Origin: Alphaproteobacteria bacterium
GTDB lineage: Bacteria; Pseudomonadota; Alphaproteobacteria; Micavibrionales; Micavibrionaceae
DNA length: 64,000 bases
Direction of reading: 5' to 3'
NCBI GenBank assembly: GCA_030750865.1
Contig: JASMHE010000006.1
Location: forward strand, 87,681-151,680
Below are positions 1 to 9,308 of the stretch, piece after piece; positions within the stretch are counted from its first letter, which is position 1; the number at the start of each line of letters is the position of its first letter. Under the pieces are notes generated by a model that was not told the DNA's origin, made no database searches, and saw only the letters and a list, made by a program, of their open reading frames with translations. The position numbers were made by a program, and so were the translations under genes.

Positions 1-9
1 ATGAAAACA

Positions 10-261
10 TTACGCAGTTGTAAATGCGGTAATGCCGACGCTGCTGCCGTCATTCGAGGTCACAATATAAAAATTTGTGCCCGGCGTGCCGTCCGTATCA
101 AAATTGGTAATAATCAGGTCATTCACCCGCAGCATATCAACGGCATTGTTGAAATATCCCGCGCCTTCAATAACCGTATCCGTGTCGACAGATGTGTAAT
201 GCCACAATGTGAAGTTATTGGCATAGGCCAGTACACTGAGGTCCGATGATTTAAAAGTCAT
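10..261 (-). CDS. small protein of phage capsid module
   Basis: An 83-residue protein directly downstream of the major capsid gene on the same strand. The start at 261 was chosen because an AAGGAGA ribosome site lies just upstream and the earlier in-frame ATG has none. No signal peptide, membrane segment or catalytic motif is visible; the chain is rich in Asp, Thr, Asn and aromatic residues, as expected for a beta-rich structural protein. Small genes of this kind often follow capsid genes of the P22-like or podovirus type, so a head or decoration role is likely, but this is inferred from position only. The gene ends close to the window edge, so its downstream neighbours are unseen. Confidence 0.6.
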   Translation of the reverse strand: MTFKSSDLSVLAYANNFTLWHYTSVDTDTVIEGAGYFNNAVDMLRVNDLIITNFDTDGTPGTNFYIVTSNDGSSVGITAFTTA

Positions 262-366
262 AATGGTCTCCTTAGAAAATAATAAAATCAAAAAGCATGC
301 TTTGCTGCACCAGACAGCAATGTCCGGTGCAACAAAAGCACAAAGTTAAAAGCATGAAACCGTGGA

Positions 367-1203
367 TTAGTCCGGTGTTTCGTCACACTTGATTTCGACG
401 ATGCCCGTCTGGTCAATCAATGCTGACCCCTGACTCATCATGTTATTGACAAAGTGCGCCGCACGATCGCCATGCCATGAAATATCGGTCTGGACATCTG
501 CACCGGATGCATGCCCGATGGCTGATTTGTGATACCAGAAGCATGAACGGATATCGCTGCCATTCACAGGCAGGCCGGAATGCGGAATCCACAATGTGCC
601 AAGCCAGCGTTTGGCCTGGAATGTTGCGTTGAACGGTAATTCATTCGCGCCGACAAAATCCGCGCTCGAGAATTCTTCAAGCTTCAGCAATTCCGTCCAC
701 TGTTTCCAGCCAACAATCGCATAGCGTTCACCGTCATCCGGCACTTCAGCATCACCCAGTGTGGCAAGCGCATTCATCACCTTATCAAGGGTCATACCGA
801 CATTATCATCGGCAATTTCCTGTGCGGACGGCACACTTGCCAACTCAGAGATAATCAATTCGTCTGTCTTGCGGCCGAGGGCATACGCACCCGCATTCGC
901 AATAACCTGACGTTCGTCGATATTCACCTTCAATTCATCCAGCTTATCGACCCAGTCACCGGCATAATAATCCTGCAGCGTTGCTTCGACGGCGCTGTGG
1001 TCCAAATTCATGACCGGCACGATCCCGTGCGTGGATTTTGTTGACGCCGTTCCTTTGCCAACCTTCTGGAAAACCGCACTGGACCCATTTACATCGTTCA
1101 GTGTTCTAACTGTGTTACGCAGTTTCGAACCCTGTCGCTGAAAAGCCTCATGCACCTCGCGTTCAAATTGTTTGATAAAAGCCTGATCTATAGTCGTGGC
1201 CAT
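367..1203 (-). CDS. phage major capsid protein
   Basis: A 278-residue protein starting MATTIDQAF, with a GTGAGG ribosome site six bases before the ATG; a GTG twelve bases upstream is less likely. The N-terminal pattern (short amphipathic start, QFEREVHEAFQRQGSKLR) and the overall length match the phage capsid family with HK97-like fold found in podovirus-type phages and prophages of Alphaproteobacteria. It would form the icosahedral head shell. The downstream small gene supports a head module. Odd point: portal, terminase and scaffold genes, which normally lie upstream, are absent; the next gene upstream is a host-type PilZ gene on the other strand. This may be a prophage remnant or the end of a prophage in unusual order. 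Recognition is by family resemblance, not alignment. Confidence 0.7.
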   Translation of the reverse strand: MATTIDQAFIKQFEREVHEAFQRQGSKLRNTVRTLNDVNGSSAVFQKVGKGTASTKSTHGIVPVMNLDHSAVEATLQDYYAGDWVDKLDELKVNIDERQVIANAGAYALGRKTDELIISELASVPSAQEIADDNVGMTLDKVMNALATLGDAEVPDDGERYAIVGWKQWTELLKLEEFSSADFVGANELPFNATFQAKRWLGTLWIPHSGLPVNGSDIRSCFWYHKSAIGHASGADVQTDISWHGDRAAHFVNNMMSQGSALIDQTGIVEIKCDETPD

Positions 1204-1621
1204 AATATACCTCACTTAAAAATAAAATTTCAGGAAAGAAAAATACGTCGATGAAGGTTATCGGTATCGGCTTTTATTGACGCAAATATTGACGTAAGCG
1301 CGCAGCAAAAAAGCCGGACAATGCGGCCATTCCAATCGAACAAATGTTATGAAGAAAAAAGAAGGGGCGGAATCGTTATCCCTTCGATCGCAACGCCTAC
1401 CATCAAAATAACAGCCTTCCCGATGCAAAAATCGCAATGAAAGACGCAACTGTGGCGTTGATATGTCCTTTTTAGGCTTTTATTCCTATTCTGTCAAGGC
1501 TAAATTTGATTTTTCTTAAAAAAGATATAATATGACTTGTTGACAGGGACTCACCCTTCACCAACAAAAGTTCTATCAATAAACTTCTATAATAAAGAAT
1601 AATTCGGGGAAGACTATAGAG
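1204..1621. other. non-coding spacer, prophage edge to PilZ gene
   Basis: About 420 bases between two divergently transcribed genes. The half next to the capsid gene has mixed composition; the half next to the PilZ gene (about 1450-1620) is AT-rich and contains TATAAT-like hexamers, one within CTTCTATAAT at 1584-1593, about 30 bases before the PilZ start. No convincing gene, tRNA or direct repeat marking a prophage end was seen. Confidence 0.5.
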
Positions 1622-2011
1622 ATGTTTGATAAAGTTTTCAAAAAACTGCATGCGGAAGCGAGCAATGATGTCGTCGAGAATCATCGCAAGCACCCGCGTC
1701 GCGAAAATGACCGCTGCGCAATGCTGTTCGGCGATACGCTGATTCCTGTTCGTGACTGGAGCATGGGCGGCGCTTTACTTGATACGGATGAGCGTCTGTT
1801 CAGCGAAGGCCAGAACATGGATTTTACGTTGAAGTTCCAGACAGGCAATGCCTTGCGTGATCTACATCATCAGGGACAAGTTGTTCGCCGCGCGAACGGC
1901 CGGATTGCGTTGCAATTCTCGCCGCTTTCGACGGACAAAGAACGCGAGTTCATGAATGTTATGGAACACTGCATTGCGGACGAATTCGCGCGCTCACAAG
2001 CAACAGCTTAA
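1622..2011 (+). CDS. PilZ domain protein (probable c-di-GMP receptor)
   Basis: A 129-residue protein consisting almost entirely of one PilZ domain. The two c-di-GMP binding signatures are visible: the arginine motif HPRRENDR near residues 24-31 and DWSMGG near residues 49-54, matching the D/NxSxxG loop. There is no membrane segment, so it should act in the cytoplasm as a one-domain receptor that passes the second messenger state to a partner such as flagellar, pilus or polysaccharide machinery. It is a single-gene unit; a TATAAT hexamer about 30 bases upstream may be its promoter. The partner cannot be deduced from the neighbours. Confidence 0.85.
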   Translation: MFDKVFKKLHAEASNDVVENHRKHPRRENDRCAMLFGDTLIPVRDWSMGGALLDTDERLFSEGQNMDFTLKFQTGNALRDLHHQGQVVRRANGRIALQFSPLSTDKEREFMNVMEHCIADEFARSQATA

Positions 2012-2167
2012 AGCCAGGAAAATCCGCTTCAATAAAGTCAGCGCTTATACCGAGCGCCCTTTATTACCAATGCGCCGTCATTGACGCAATGGGATGGGAC
2101 GCGATGGCCTGTGCCCTGCATGCCTGATACCTGCATTTGACAATGCCTGCTTTTGCTGCGCGGTGAT

Positions 2168-3043
2168 TTACTCCTGATTTTGGGCAGCATGCACAAAAAT
2201 CGCATCACGTGTTTGCTGTCCGAAAATCGTGTCCGACCAATTTTCCAGCGCAATTTCATTGGCAATGCTATGCAACCTACCGTGATCCGTCACGATTTCC
2301 CAACACGGCTTATTATCCTGCATCATATGGTCAAGCACCGTTTTGATGTTAAAGACAACGGCCTGCATGCCGGCATAATGTGACAGACGCGGGCCAAGTA
2401 CTTTGTAAACAATACCCAAATCACGCAATGTGTGAAAATCGCTCGGGTCCATTGCGACAACGCAATCCATACTTTTATTGGCCAACGCCGATTCAAACGC
2501 CGCATGTAACAAGCCGAGCGGCGCAAACGGAATACGCCGTCTGATATAAGACACGCCGACATCTTCATTGTGATAATGCTGCATGATATTCGTATAGGCC
2601 GGCAGCGCCCGTCCGTCACCTGGCCTTTGCCTAAAGGTCTTTGCCATGCACAGCCTTGATATCTCTGTGATTTTCTTCTCTGTATTCTGATCATGAATGA
2701 ACGGATGATCACACACTTCCTGCAACGGGAACGAGAAAATATCGCTATCCATATCAGCGTGAATTGTGCGCACAACACCCGCAATATCACCGGTGTCATT
2801 GTGCCTTAACAAATAATGCGCGGCCCGATCATCATAGGCATCTTTTTCCAGATCATCGGCCATGCCACAATGCAGCCCCTGAAATTCATCGCTGCAAAAT
2901 ACTTCGTGCCGTAAACGGAATGCTTGCTCGCGCAGTTCATCCGTGTCGGCTTTCACCAGTGAAAACGTCTTCCAATATGTGTGATAGAATGTCTTTTGCG
3001 AGATTGTTTCAAGACACGCACCAAAAAGCGGCGGTACTCTCAT
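2168..3043 (-). CDS. exosortase-associated GNAT-type acyltransferase (FeeM/autoinducer-synthase-like)
   Basis: A 291-residue protein. The segment LREQAFRLRHEVFCSDEFQ near residues 37-55 followed by acidic DD and a conserved ISRLCMAK stretch matches the N-acyltransferase family related to N-acyl amino acid synthase FeeM and LuxI-type synthases, in particular the PEP-CTERM/exosortase-associated acyltransferases. Such enzymes transfer a fatty acyl group from acyl carrier protein to an amine. The start is well fixed by AAGGAGG six bases before the ATG. No exosortase or PEP-CTERM substrate is present in the window, so the gene is either an orphan or serves a distant locus. The product is unknown: lipid, signal or surface modification are all possible. 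Confidence 0.7.
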   Translation of the reverse strand: MRVPPLFGACLETISQKTFYHTYWKTFSLVKADTDELREQAFRLRHEVFCSDEFQGLHCGMADDLEKDAYDDRAAHYLLRHNDTGDIAGVVRTIHADMDSDIFSFPLQEVCDHPFIHDQNTEKKITEISRLCMAKTFRQRPGDGRALPAYTNIMQHYHNEDVGVSYIRRRIPFAPLGLLHAAFESALANKSMDCVVAMDPSDFHTLRDLGIVYKVLGPRLSHYAGMQAVVFNIKTVLDHMMQDNKPCWEIVTDHGRLHSIANEIALENWSDTIFGQQTRDAIFVHAAQNQE

Positions 3044-3133
3044 AACAGTCCTCCTTCCCCAAAACCAAAATATGCGAACCTATCTTAAGTATAGGAGGAA
3101 AGCCTTAATATCCCTTAAAAAATAGATGGTATT

Positions 3134-3775
3134 TTATTGAAAATTGAAGAACCATTTTAAAAGATACTGCTGTGATAACCTATGTGCCTGATTCACCATA
3201 TATCGCTTTAAAGGAACTGTATTATCAACCCCTCGATTTGCATGAGGAACAGGAGTATCAGGAATGTCACAGCCTAAGAAATGACATATTTTTTCAAAAC
3301 CGTCTCCATTTTCCCAACATATTTCTAAGAAATCATTCTCGCGGCCCTTAAAATAATCCCGAACACTTTTGTTATGCTGTCTATAAAACTCAACATGTTG
3401 CCGTTCATATCCATGTGGATAATCGAAACCATAAGCAAGCTTTCGACAATGATTGACCGGATGCGTTCTCATCGAATGTCTTTTAAGACTATCAAGCCAC
3501 ACATCCTCTGATTGACGTACCGTCAAAATAAATTTGCTCTCAGGGAACAGATGATCAAGCTCTTTGTATACTAAAGGCCACGGCCAATCCTCGAACCAGC
3601 CAAACTGTCTCACTCTATCCTGCAATTGAACGAGATCACGATCCCGCACAACTTGCTTCAAAAGTTCTTTATCACATCCTAGACAGCGAAATCCTAAAAT
3701 CCTTCCACATTGCCCCAGAGTTGTCGTTCCAGTCTTATTTAGACCGATTCCAAATACTTTTAATTCACTCGACAT
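3134..3775 (-). CDS. sulfotransferase family protein
   Basis: A 213-residue protein with the 5'-phosphosulfate-binding loop GLNKTGTTTL near the N-terminus and a second cofactor region FILTVRQSEDVWLDSLKRH in the middle, the two hallmarks of PAPS-dependent sulfotransferases. It ends at the short length typical of the bacterial Sulfotransfer_4 type. The start at 3775 follows GGGAAG; an ATG five codons earlier is possible. The likely role is sulfation of a glycan or small molecule, substrate unknown. The gene is visibly more AT-rich than guaA next door and uses many AT-ending codons, as does the divergent XRE gene, suggesting recent transfer of this pair. Confidence 0.75.
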   Translation of the reverse strand: MSSELKVFGIGLNKTGTTTLGQCGRILGFRCLGCDKELLKQVVRDRDLVQLQDRVRQFGWFEDWPWPLVYKELDHLFPESKFILTVRQSEDVWLDSLKRHSMRTHPVNHCRKLAYGFDYPHGYERQHVEFYRQHNKSVRDYFKGRENDFLEICWENGDGFEKICHFLGCDIPDTPVPHANRGVDNTVPLKRYMVNQAHRLSQQYLLKWFFNFQ

Positions 3776-3900
3776 CTCATCACTTCCCATTTTTCAATAG
3801 CGATCATTCAATTTTCCGTACTTATACAACTATTTTATGAGAAAAAACAATGTTTTTCCGTATTTTAAATTAGTGTTTATACCTGTAATTACGGGTCAAT

Positions 3901-4281
3901 ATGCGAATTATGAAAGAAAATGAGTTCAATAAACTTTTGGGACAGCGCATAAAAAAATTGAGAAAAGCCAAAGGCTTCTCTCAAGAATTACTCGCTGAAA
4001 AAATTGATAAAAGTGTTGACGCTGTCTCTAATATAGAAAGAGGTATATTCGCACCACGTATTGATACCGCCTTAGATATCGCTCGGGCGCTAGACGTACA
4101 ACTATTTGAACTATTCAAGATAGAAGAGATCGCAACAGAAGACGCTCAGAAGACAGCTTTACTAGAGGAAATTGTCGATCTTCTTAAAGAACAGCCAAAT
4201 GAAATTTTGCAATTCACACTGACTCAAACCAAAACGCTTACCTCACTGACAGAGAAGTTCATTGATAAGCTAAGAAAGTAA
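3901..4281 (+). CDS. XRE-family HTH transcriptional regulator
   Basis: A 126-residue protein with a Cro/C1-type helix-turn-helix over about residues 10-67 (GQRIKKLRKAKGFSQELLAEKIDKS followed by SNIERG and a DTALDIARALDV stretch), then a leucine-rich C-terminal tail that may mediate dimerisation. It is transcribed divergently from the sulfotransferase gene and shares its AT-rich composition, so it may regulate that gene or be the relic of a mobile element. The start could be the ATG at 3901 or at 3910; neither has a strong ribosome site. It converges on guaA with only 13 bases between stops. Confidence 0.85.
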   Translation: MRIMKENEFNKLLGQRIKKLRKAKGFSQELLAEKIDKSVDAVSNIERGIFAPRIDTALDIARALDVQLFELFKIEEIATEDAQKTALLEEIVDLLKEQPNEILQFTLTQTKTLTSLTEKFIDKLRK

Positions 4282-4294
4282 AAAAGTAGCTTCC

Positions 4295-5887
4295 CTATTC
4301 CCACTCAATCGTACCGGGGGGTTTGGATGTGATGTCATAGACAACGCGGTTGATGCCGCGCACTTCGTTAATCATGCGCGTGGACACGCGGCCCAGAAAT
4401 TCATGACTGAAGGGGTAATAATCGGCTGTCATACCGTCGGTTGATGTCACCGCGCGGATGGCGCAGACATAATCATATGAGCGCGCATCGCCCATCACGC
4501 CAACTGTGCGGACAGGCAGCAACACGGCAAAAGCCTGCCAGATATCATCATACAGACCCGCTTTGCGGATTTCATCCAGATAGACAAGATCGGCTTTGCG
4601 CAGAATATCGAGTTTTTCTTTGGTAATTTCACCCGGCACGCGAATGGCCAGCCCCGGTCCGGGGAACGGGTGACGCTTGACGAAATCTTCGTGCATGCCA
4701 AGCTCTACGCCCAGCGCGCGCACTTCGTCCTTGAACAGTTCACGCAGCGGTTCGACCAGATCCATATTCATACGTTCAGGCAATCCGCCGACATTATGGT
4801 GACTTTTGATCGTCACGCTCGGCCCGCCTGTGAACGATACAGATTCGATCACATCCGGATATAATGTGCCTTGCGCCAGAAACTGCGCATTGCCGACTTC
4901 TTTTTCCGCGCACTCTTCGAACACTTCGATAAAGGTGTTCCCGATAATCTTGCGTTTTTTCTCGGGGTCGGACACGCCCGCAAGCTTGCCGAGGAACAGA
5001 TCAGACGCATCTTTGTGAATCAGTGGAATGCTGTAATGATTACGGAACAGATCGACCACCTGATCGCTTTCACCGGCGCGCATCAGGCCCGTATCAACAT
5101 AGATACATGTCAGTTGATCGCCGATTGCCTCATGCAACAGCACCGCCGTCACCGACGAATCAACACCGCCGGACAGACCGCAAATCACTTTTCCGTCACC
5201 GACCTGCGCACGGATTTTCGAAATGGCTTCTTCGCGGAAAGCCGCCATGCTCCAATCACCAGCACAACCACAAACGCCATGCGTAAAATTCTTCAGAAGC
5301 TGCCCGCCATGTGGCGTATGCACAACTTCGGGATGGAACTGCACAGCGTAAAAATGACGCGACTCGTCTGCAATAAACGCAAACGGCGCACCTTCGGATT
5401 TCCCGATAATCGTAAATCCATCCGGCAAGCTGACAACACGGTCGCCGTGGCTCATCCAGACTTGTTCTTCCGCGCCTTTATCCCACAACCCTTCGGTAAT
5501 TTCTGTTGATTCGACAACATCAACCATCGCGCGGCCAAATTCACTATGGTGGCCGCTTTCGACCTTGCCGCCAAGCTGGGTGACCATTGTTTGCTGACCG
5601 TAACAAATACCGAACACAGGCACGCCCATTTCAAACACACTCTGCGGTGCGCGGGGGCTGTCTTCTTCCGTGACGCTGGCCGGACCGCCGGACAAGATAA
5701 TGCCCTTTGGCGCGAAAGCGGCAATTTTGTCATCTGTGGCCTGATTAAACGGCCATATCTCGCAATAGACGCCATTTTCACGAACACGGCGCGCAATCAG
5801 CTGCGTCACCTGTGATCCGAAATCAAGAATGAGGATGCGTTCATGATGCTGAACAATTTTTTCGTGTAACTGTGCTTCTGTAACCAT
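4295..5887 (-). CDS. guaA: GMP synthase (glutamine-hydrolysing)
   Basis: A 530-residue protein that converts XMP, glutamine and ATP to GMP. The N-terminal class I amidotransferase domain shows the catalytic cysteine at about residue 95 in GICYGQQ and the His-Glu pair in QFHPEVVH. The central ATP-pyrophosphatase domain has the PP-loop GLSGGVDSS near residue 240. The C-terminal dimerisation domain ends with KPPGTIEWE, the usual ending of the family. The length is normal. guaB, which makes XMP, lies about 4 kb away on the same strand, so both steps from IMP to GMP are encoded here. Confidence 0.98.
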   Translation of the reverse strand: MVTEAQLHEKIVQHHERILILDFGSQVTQLIARRVRENGVYCEIWPFNQATDDKIAAFAPKGIILSGGPASVTEEDSPRAPQSVFEMGVPVFGICYGQQTMVTQLGGKVESGHHSEFGRAMVDVVESTEITEGLWDKGAEEQVWMSHGDRVVSLPDGFTIIGKSEGAPFAFIADESRHFYAVQFHPEVVHTPHGGQLLKNFTHGVCGCAGDWSMAAFREEAISKIRAQVGDGKVICGLSGGVDSSVTAVLLHEAIGDQLTCIYVDTGLMRAGESDQVVDLFRNHYSIPLIHKDASDLFLGKLAGVSDPEKKRKIIGNTFIEVFEECAEKEVGNAQFLAQGTLYPDVIESVSFTGGPSVTIKSHHNVGGLPERMNMDLVEPLRELFKDEVRALGVELGMHEDFVKRHPFPGPGLAIRVPGEITKEKLDILRKADLVYLDEIRKAGLYDDIWQAFAVLLPVRTVGVMGDARSYDYVCAIRAVTSTDGMTADYYPFSHEFLGRVSTRMINEVRGINRVVYDITSKPPGTIEWE

Positions 5888-5968
5888 AGCACTTTTTTAC
5901 GGTCTTCATGCGCAAAAGACAAGCGATAAAGCACCTTCTTTACACGGAATTCTTTCCATGAAATGTGA

Positions 5969-7384
5969 TTAAATATGATATTCAGGCCCGTTCAATAAAA
6001 CCGCGCGGGTAGATTTGAAATCATCACCGTCTTCACCGCGCGGACACGCCGCATCGACTGATAACGGATGTTTCGGGCGTTTGGCAATATAATGCACATG
6101 CTTGCCGACCGTCCGCAGACAGTTCGTAAAAATGTAATGCCCTTGCCCGTCGGCGGCTTTTTCATCAAACATCATATTCAAACGGGTGCGGTCATAAATC
6201 ACGCTGTTGGCACCGTCATCGCTATGTGCGGCCAATGTTTGTGACAGCGTTTTACCGATTTCCTGTAACTCGGGATATGATTTTAAGACAATATCGAAAA
6301 ATCCCGCATGCGAATGATCTTCCACATCGCGCGCCGGATCATGCCCGGCAATCAGGTTGGTAAAATTACGGGCAAGGAAGCTAAGATTGCCGTGAATCCC
6401 TTCGTTCAATTCATTTAACGGCTGATACCGCGCAATTTCGGTAATGTGTAACAATCCGTCTTCATCGTGATAATGATCATACACGGTCGGCAACCACGTA
6501 TTTTCGTGATGATCCTGACAATACGCGGCAAACACTTCGGATGCGACCGGATCGGATGACACACAAATCATGCGGTCATCATCATCGGGCTTTGTCAGAT
6601 AATAAAACGCGGCATCTTCACTGATATAACGGATTTTCGCCCCATCCGAGACCATTTTCTGCACCGTCAGATGCAAACGGATGTTGCTTTCATGCATATC
6701 AATGGCGTTATCTGCATCTGGTGCGGGCTGCGCGGAATGTTCAGCGTGTGACGGCGCGGCCGCGCTATCATTAAACAAACGGTGAATATATCCGTTATAA
6801 GCGACCGGCGACCGGAAACAATTCATAAAAACAGCATCATAAGAGCCGTCCGCTCCTTTGCGGAACATCATGTTCTGGCGGCGGCGGTCATAGACAAGCG
6901 GTGCATCCGAATCAAGCCCGTCTTCCAGCACGGCGACCATCTGCTTGACCACATCCATCAAGTGCGGCGGCGGCGTATCCAGCAACGCCGAGGCATGCGC
7001 AAAGTCTTCTTCATCGCGGTTCGCATGCAAATGGGCCGCGATATTATTGGTGAAATTGCGGGCTTCGTGGCCGATCGCCCCGCCCGGTCCGTCCGGCACA
7101 TCATTAATCTGGATCAGGCGCTCCATCCGCGCAACATAAAGACGACCATCTTCTTCAAGGTGGTCGTCATAAATACGCGGTAAAAAAGCGTTGTTTTGGT
7201 TTTCGGTGCAGATTTTTGCATGTTGCTCGCAGGCCTTGACATCTTCTGACAAGGCCAACATATCGTCTGGTTCGTCCGGCTGCGCCCAATATTCGATAAC
7301 GCCGTCTTCGCTGGCATATATCTTTTCGTAGCCCTGTTCCTGCAGCGTGGCTGCTTTTTTGTTCAACAGATCGTTAAAGGCCAT
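5969..7384 (-). CDS. tandem-repeat protein with kinase-like signatures
   Basis: A 471-residue soluble protein not recognised as a named family. It contains two copies of a domain of about 200 residues (roughly 1-205 and 235-440) with matching landmarks: a SEDG/SEDA start, FLPRIYDDHLEEDG versus WLPTVYDHYHDEDG, ARNFTN in both, and YDRRRQNMMF versus YDRTRLNMMF followed by FMNCFR or FTNCLR. The order FLPxxYD ... DG-strand ... D-x4-N-MM ... resembles small phage-type protein kinases, where Asp and Asn five residues apart form the catalytic loop. The metal-binding Asp expected next seems replaced by Asn in both copies, so it may be a pseudokinase pair. The function is unknown. It sits between guaA and an rRNA methyltransferase gene, which gives no hint. 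Confidence 0.55.
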   Translation of the reverse strand: MAFNDLLNKKAATLQEQGYEKIYASEDGVIEYWAQPDEPDDMLALSEDVKACEQHAKICTENQNNAFLPRIYDDHLEEDGRLYVARMERLIQINDVPDGPGGAIGHEARNFTNNIAAHLHANRDEEDFAHASALLDTPPPHLMDVVKQMVAVLEDGLDSDAPLVYDRRRQNMMFRKGADGSYDAVFMNCFRSPVAYNGYIHRLFNDSAAAPSHAEHSAQPAPDADNAIDMHESNIRLHLTVQKMVSDGAKIRYISEDAAFYYLTKPDDDDRMICVSSDPVASEVFAAYCQDHHENTWLPTVYDHYHDEDGLLHITEIARYQPLNELNEGIHGNLSFLARNFTNLIAGHDPARDVEDHSHAGFFDIVLKSYPELQEIGKTLSQTLAAHSDDGANSVIYDRTRLNMMFDEKAADGQGHYIFTNCLRTVGKHVHYIAKRPKHPLSVDAACPRGEDGDDFKSTRAVLLNGPEYHI

Positions 7385-7469
7385 TTCAAGCGATCCACTT
7401 CTTTTACGTTTATTGTAATTATTGTTCGTTAATGTTTCTCATTCTGTAAAATAGTAACCTATCACCCTT

Positions 7470-8786
7470 TTATTTCTTTTGCAAAATTGCGGCAAAGAAA
7501 CCGTCCGTTTTATGTTTATAAGGCGAAAGACGCATGTAAGGTTCGCCGTGATCCGGCACATCACCATAGGTCCACGCCGCAGAAAACGGCACCAGTTCAA
7601 ATGAATCATGCCGTTCCAAAAACGCTTCGACCTGCGCTTCGTTTTCTTCGCGGAATAACGAACATGTCGCATAAATCAAACGCCCGCCGGGTTTTACCGT
7701 TTTGGCCACCTTGTCCAGAATTTCGCCCTGCACCTGCACCAATGTGTCCAGTTCAGGACCAAAATTCATCCATTTTGTATCCGGATTCCGGCGCCATGTG
7801 CCCGACCCCGAACACGGCACATCCGTTAGAACGATATCAAACGTGCCTTTCTGACGGCGCAGCCATTTACGGTGGCGTTCTTCGCTCAGCGGTCTGACTT
7901 CGACAATATCCAGAATATGTGCCTTTTTGAAACGCGGCTTCGCGCGATCAAGACGGCGCTCATCAACATCCATTGCCACAAGACGACCTTTATTCTTCAT
8001 ACACGCCGCCAGCGCCAGTGTTTTACCGCCGCCGCCCGCGCAATAATCAAGCACCTGCATGCCCGGCTGCACGCCGCATGCTGCGGAAATCATCTGCGAT
8101 CCTTCATCCTGAATCGCCACATGGCCTTTGTTAAATGCCTTTGTTTTGGACAGATATGCTTTGTCCAGCGCCCGCAATCCCCACGGCGAATACGGTGTCT
8201 GTTCAACCTGTACACCGTCTTTTTCAAGCGACGCGATGACCTGCGCTTTATCCGCACCATTCAGATTCACACGCATATCCAGCGTCGCTCCGTCGATCAT
8301 AGCGCCAAGCTCATGTTCAAAATCATCGCCATACACCGCTTTCAGACGGTCTTCATATTCCGCAGGACACTCAACACGCGCGGCCAGCGGCATTTCGTCA
8401 TGCATCAGCCCGTCTTTGGCTTCGGCCTGTAACTGTTCCAGCAGCTGCCCTTCATTGCCTGACAAGGCCGACGCGCCGTAACGGCTGTCATCAAATAATG
8501 ATGAAATATACGGCAAATCATGCCCGCGCCCCAAAAACAACCAGGTCAGCAAGCGATGTCTGTGATTATCCGGATCACCGAACGAAACACGTTGCAACCA
8601 CCAGTCAAGACGCGCCTTTGCCCGCACAATCCCGTACACATGTTCAACAATAAAACGGCGGTCCTTTGATCCGATATAACGGCGGCCGCGCATATAATCG
8701 CCGATGGTCACATCCATCGGAACGGGGCTTTTTTCAAAGATCGCAAAAAGGTCTAGAATAGCTTTGATACGCGCGGAAGGGGTCAT
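7470..8786 (-). CDS. RsmB/NOP-family RNA (cytosine-5) methyltransferase
   Basis: A 438-residue S-adenosylmethionine-dependent enzyme of the RsmB/NOP2 group. The N-terminal part resembles the NusB-like/RNA-binding extension of RsmB, and the C-terminal catalytic half shows SAM motif VLDYCAGGGGKTLALA, motif IV TDVPCSGSGTWRRNPD with one catalytic cysteine and motif VI YATCSLFREENE with the second. It probably methylates 16S rRNA C967 or another rRNA/tRNA cytosine; the exact site cannot be told from sequence. The length is normal for the family. An AAGAAG ribosome site precedes the ATG at 8786. Confidence 0.9.
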   Translation of the reverse strand: MTPSARIKAILDLFAIFEKSPVPMDVTIGDYMRGRRYIGSKDRRFIVEHVYGIVRAKARLDWWLQRVSFGDPDNHRHRLLTWLFLGRGHDLPYISSLFDDSRYGASALSGNEGQLLEQLQAEAKDGLMHDEMPLAARVECPAEYEDRLKAVYGDDFEHELGAMIDGATLDMRVNLNGADKAQVIASLEKDGVQVEQTPYSPWGLRALDKAYLSKTKAFNKGHVAIQDEGSQMISAACGVQPGMQVLDYCAGGGGKTLALAACMKNKGRLVAMDVDERRLDRAKPRFKKAHILDIVEVRPLSEERHRKWLRRQKGTFDIVLTDVPCSGSGTWRRNPDTKWMNFGPELDTLVQVQGEILDKVAKTVKPGGRLIYATCSLFREENEAQVEAFLERHDSFELVPFSAAWTYGDVPDHGEPYMRLSPYKHKTDGFFAAILQKK

Positions 8787-8905
8787 GATGATATGCTTCT
8801 TTCATTGATGTTTGCGCGACATTATAGATATTGCCCTGCTTTGTCAGCATAAAAACAACATATCAGGACACGGCACAAAAACAGATATGCTGGAACTGGG
8901 ATTTT

Positions 8906-9160
8906 TTAAAGCTGCAGCTTTTTCAGCCAGCCCCAGCCATATTGCACAAGACAGACGCCCACATCACGCTGCGTTTCAATATCTTCCATTTCCTGCGCAT
9001 AGGGTGATTTTTCAGACAGCGGCACTCTTTCCTCTTCGGGAATACGCCAATCTCTGGATGTGCCTTCATCAGGATGCGTGCTGACCATCACGGCGACTTT
9101 CCTGAAATCCGCCGCTAAAATATGACCACAGCCACGAAGAATTTTACCGATATTGCTCAT
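8906..9160 (-). CDS. small hypothetical protein
   Basis: An 84-residue protein starting MSNIGKILRGCGHILAADFRK, chosen because GGGAGAG lies at good distance before this ATG; a longer version with a very basic N-terminus has no ribosome site. It is mildly charged, with no membrane segment and no recognised domain. The C-terminus is aromatic (QYGWGWLKKLQL). It lies between the RsmB-type gene and a GNAT gene on the same strand but with spacers over 100 bases, so it may be its own unit. Confidence 0.5.
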   Translation of the reverse strand: MSNIGKILRGCGHILAADFRKVAVMVSTHPDEGTSRDWRIPEEERVPLSEKSPYAQEMEDIETQRDVGVCLVQYGWGWLKKLQL

Positions 9161-9308
9161 GCTTTCTCTCCCTGTCCTACGTTCCTGTGTCCTGCGTTCT
9201 CTTGTCTTGCGCACCTACCCGCGCGAAACTCATCGCGGACCCCATGACGTATGATGATGCGCAATACTCTAACCGATTTGACCGGATTGTTCCAATTTTC
9301 CTGAAAAA

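Noticed and set aside
10..1203. Gene transfer agent capsid
   Set aside because: The protein does not look like the HK97-type capsid of the Rhodobacter gene transfer agent and the rest of that cluster is absent.
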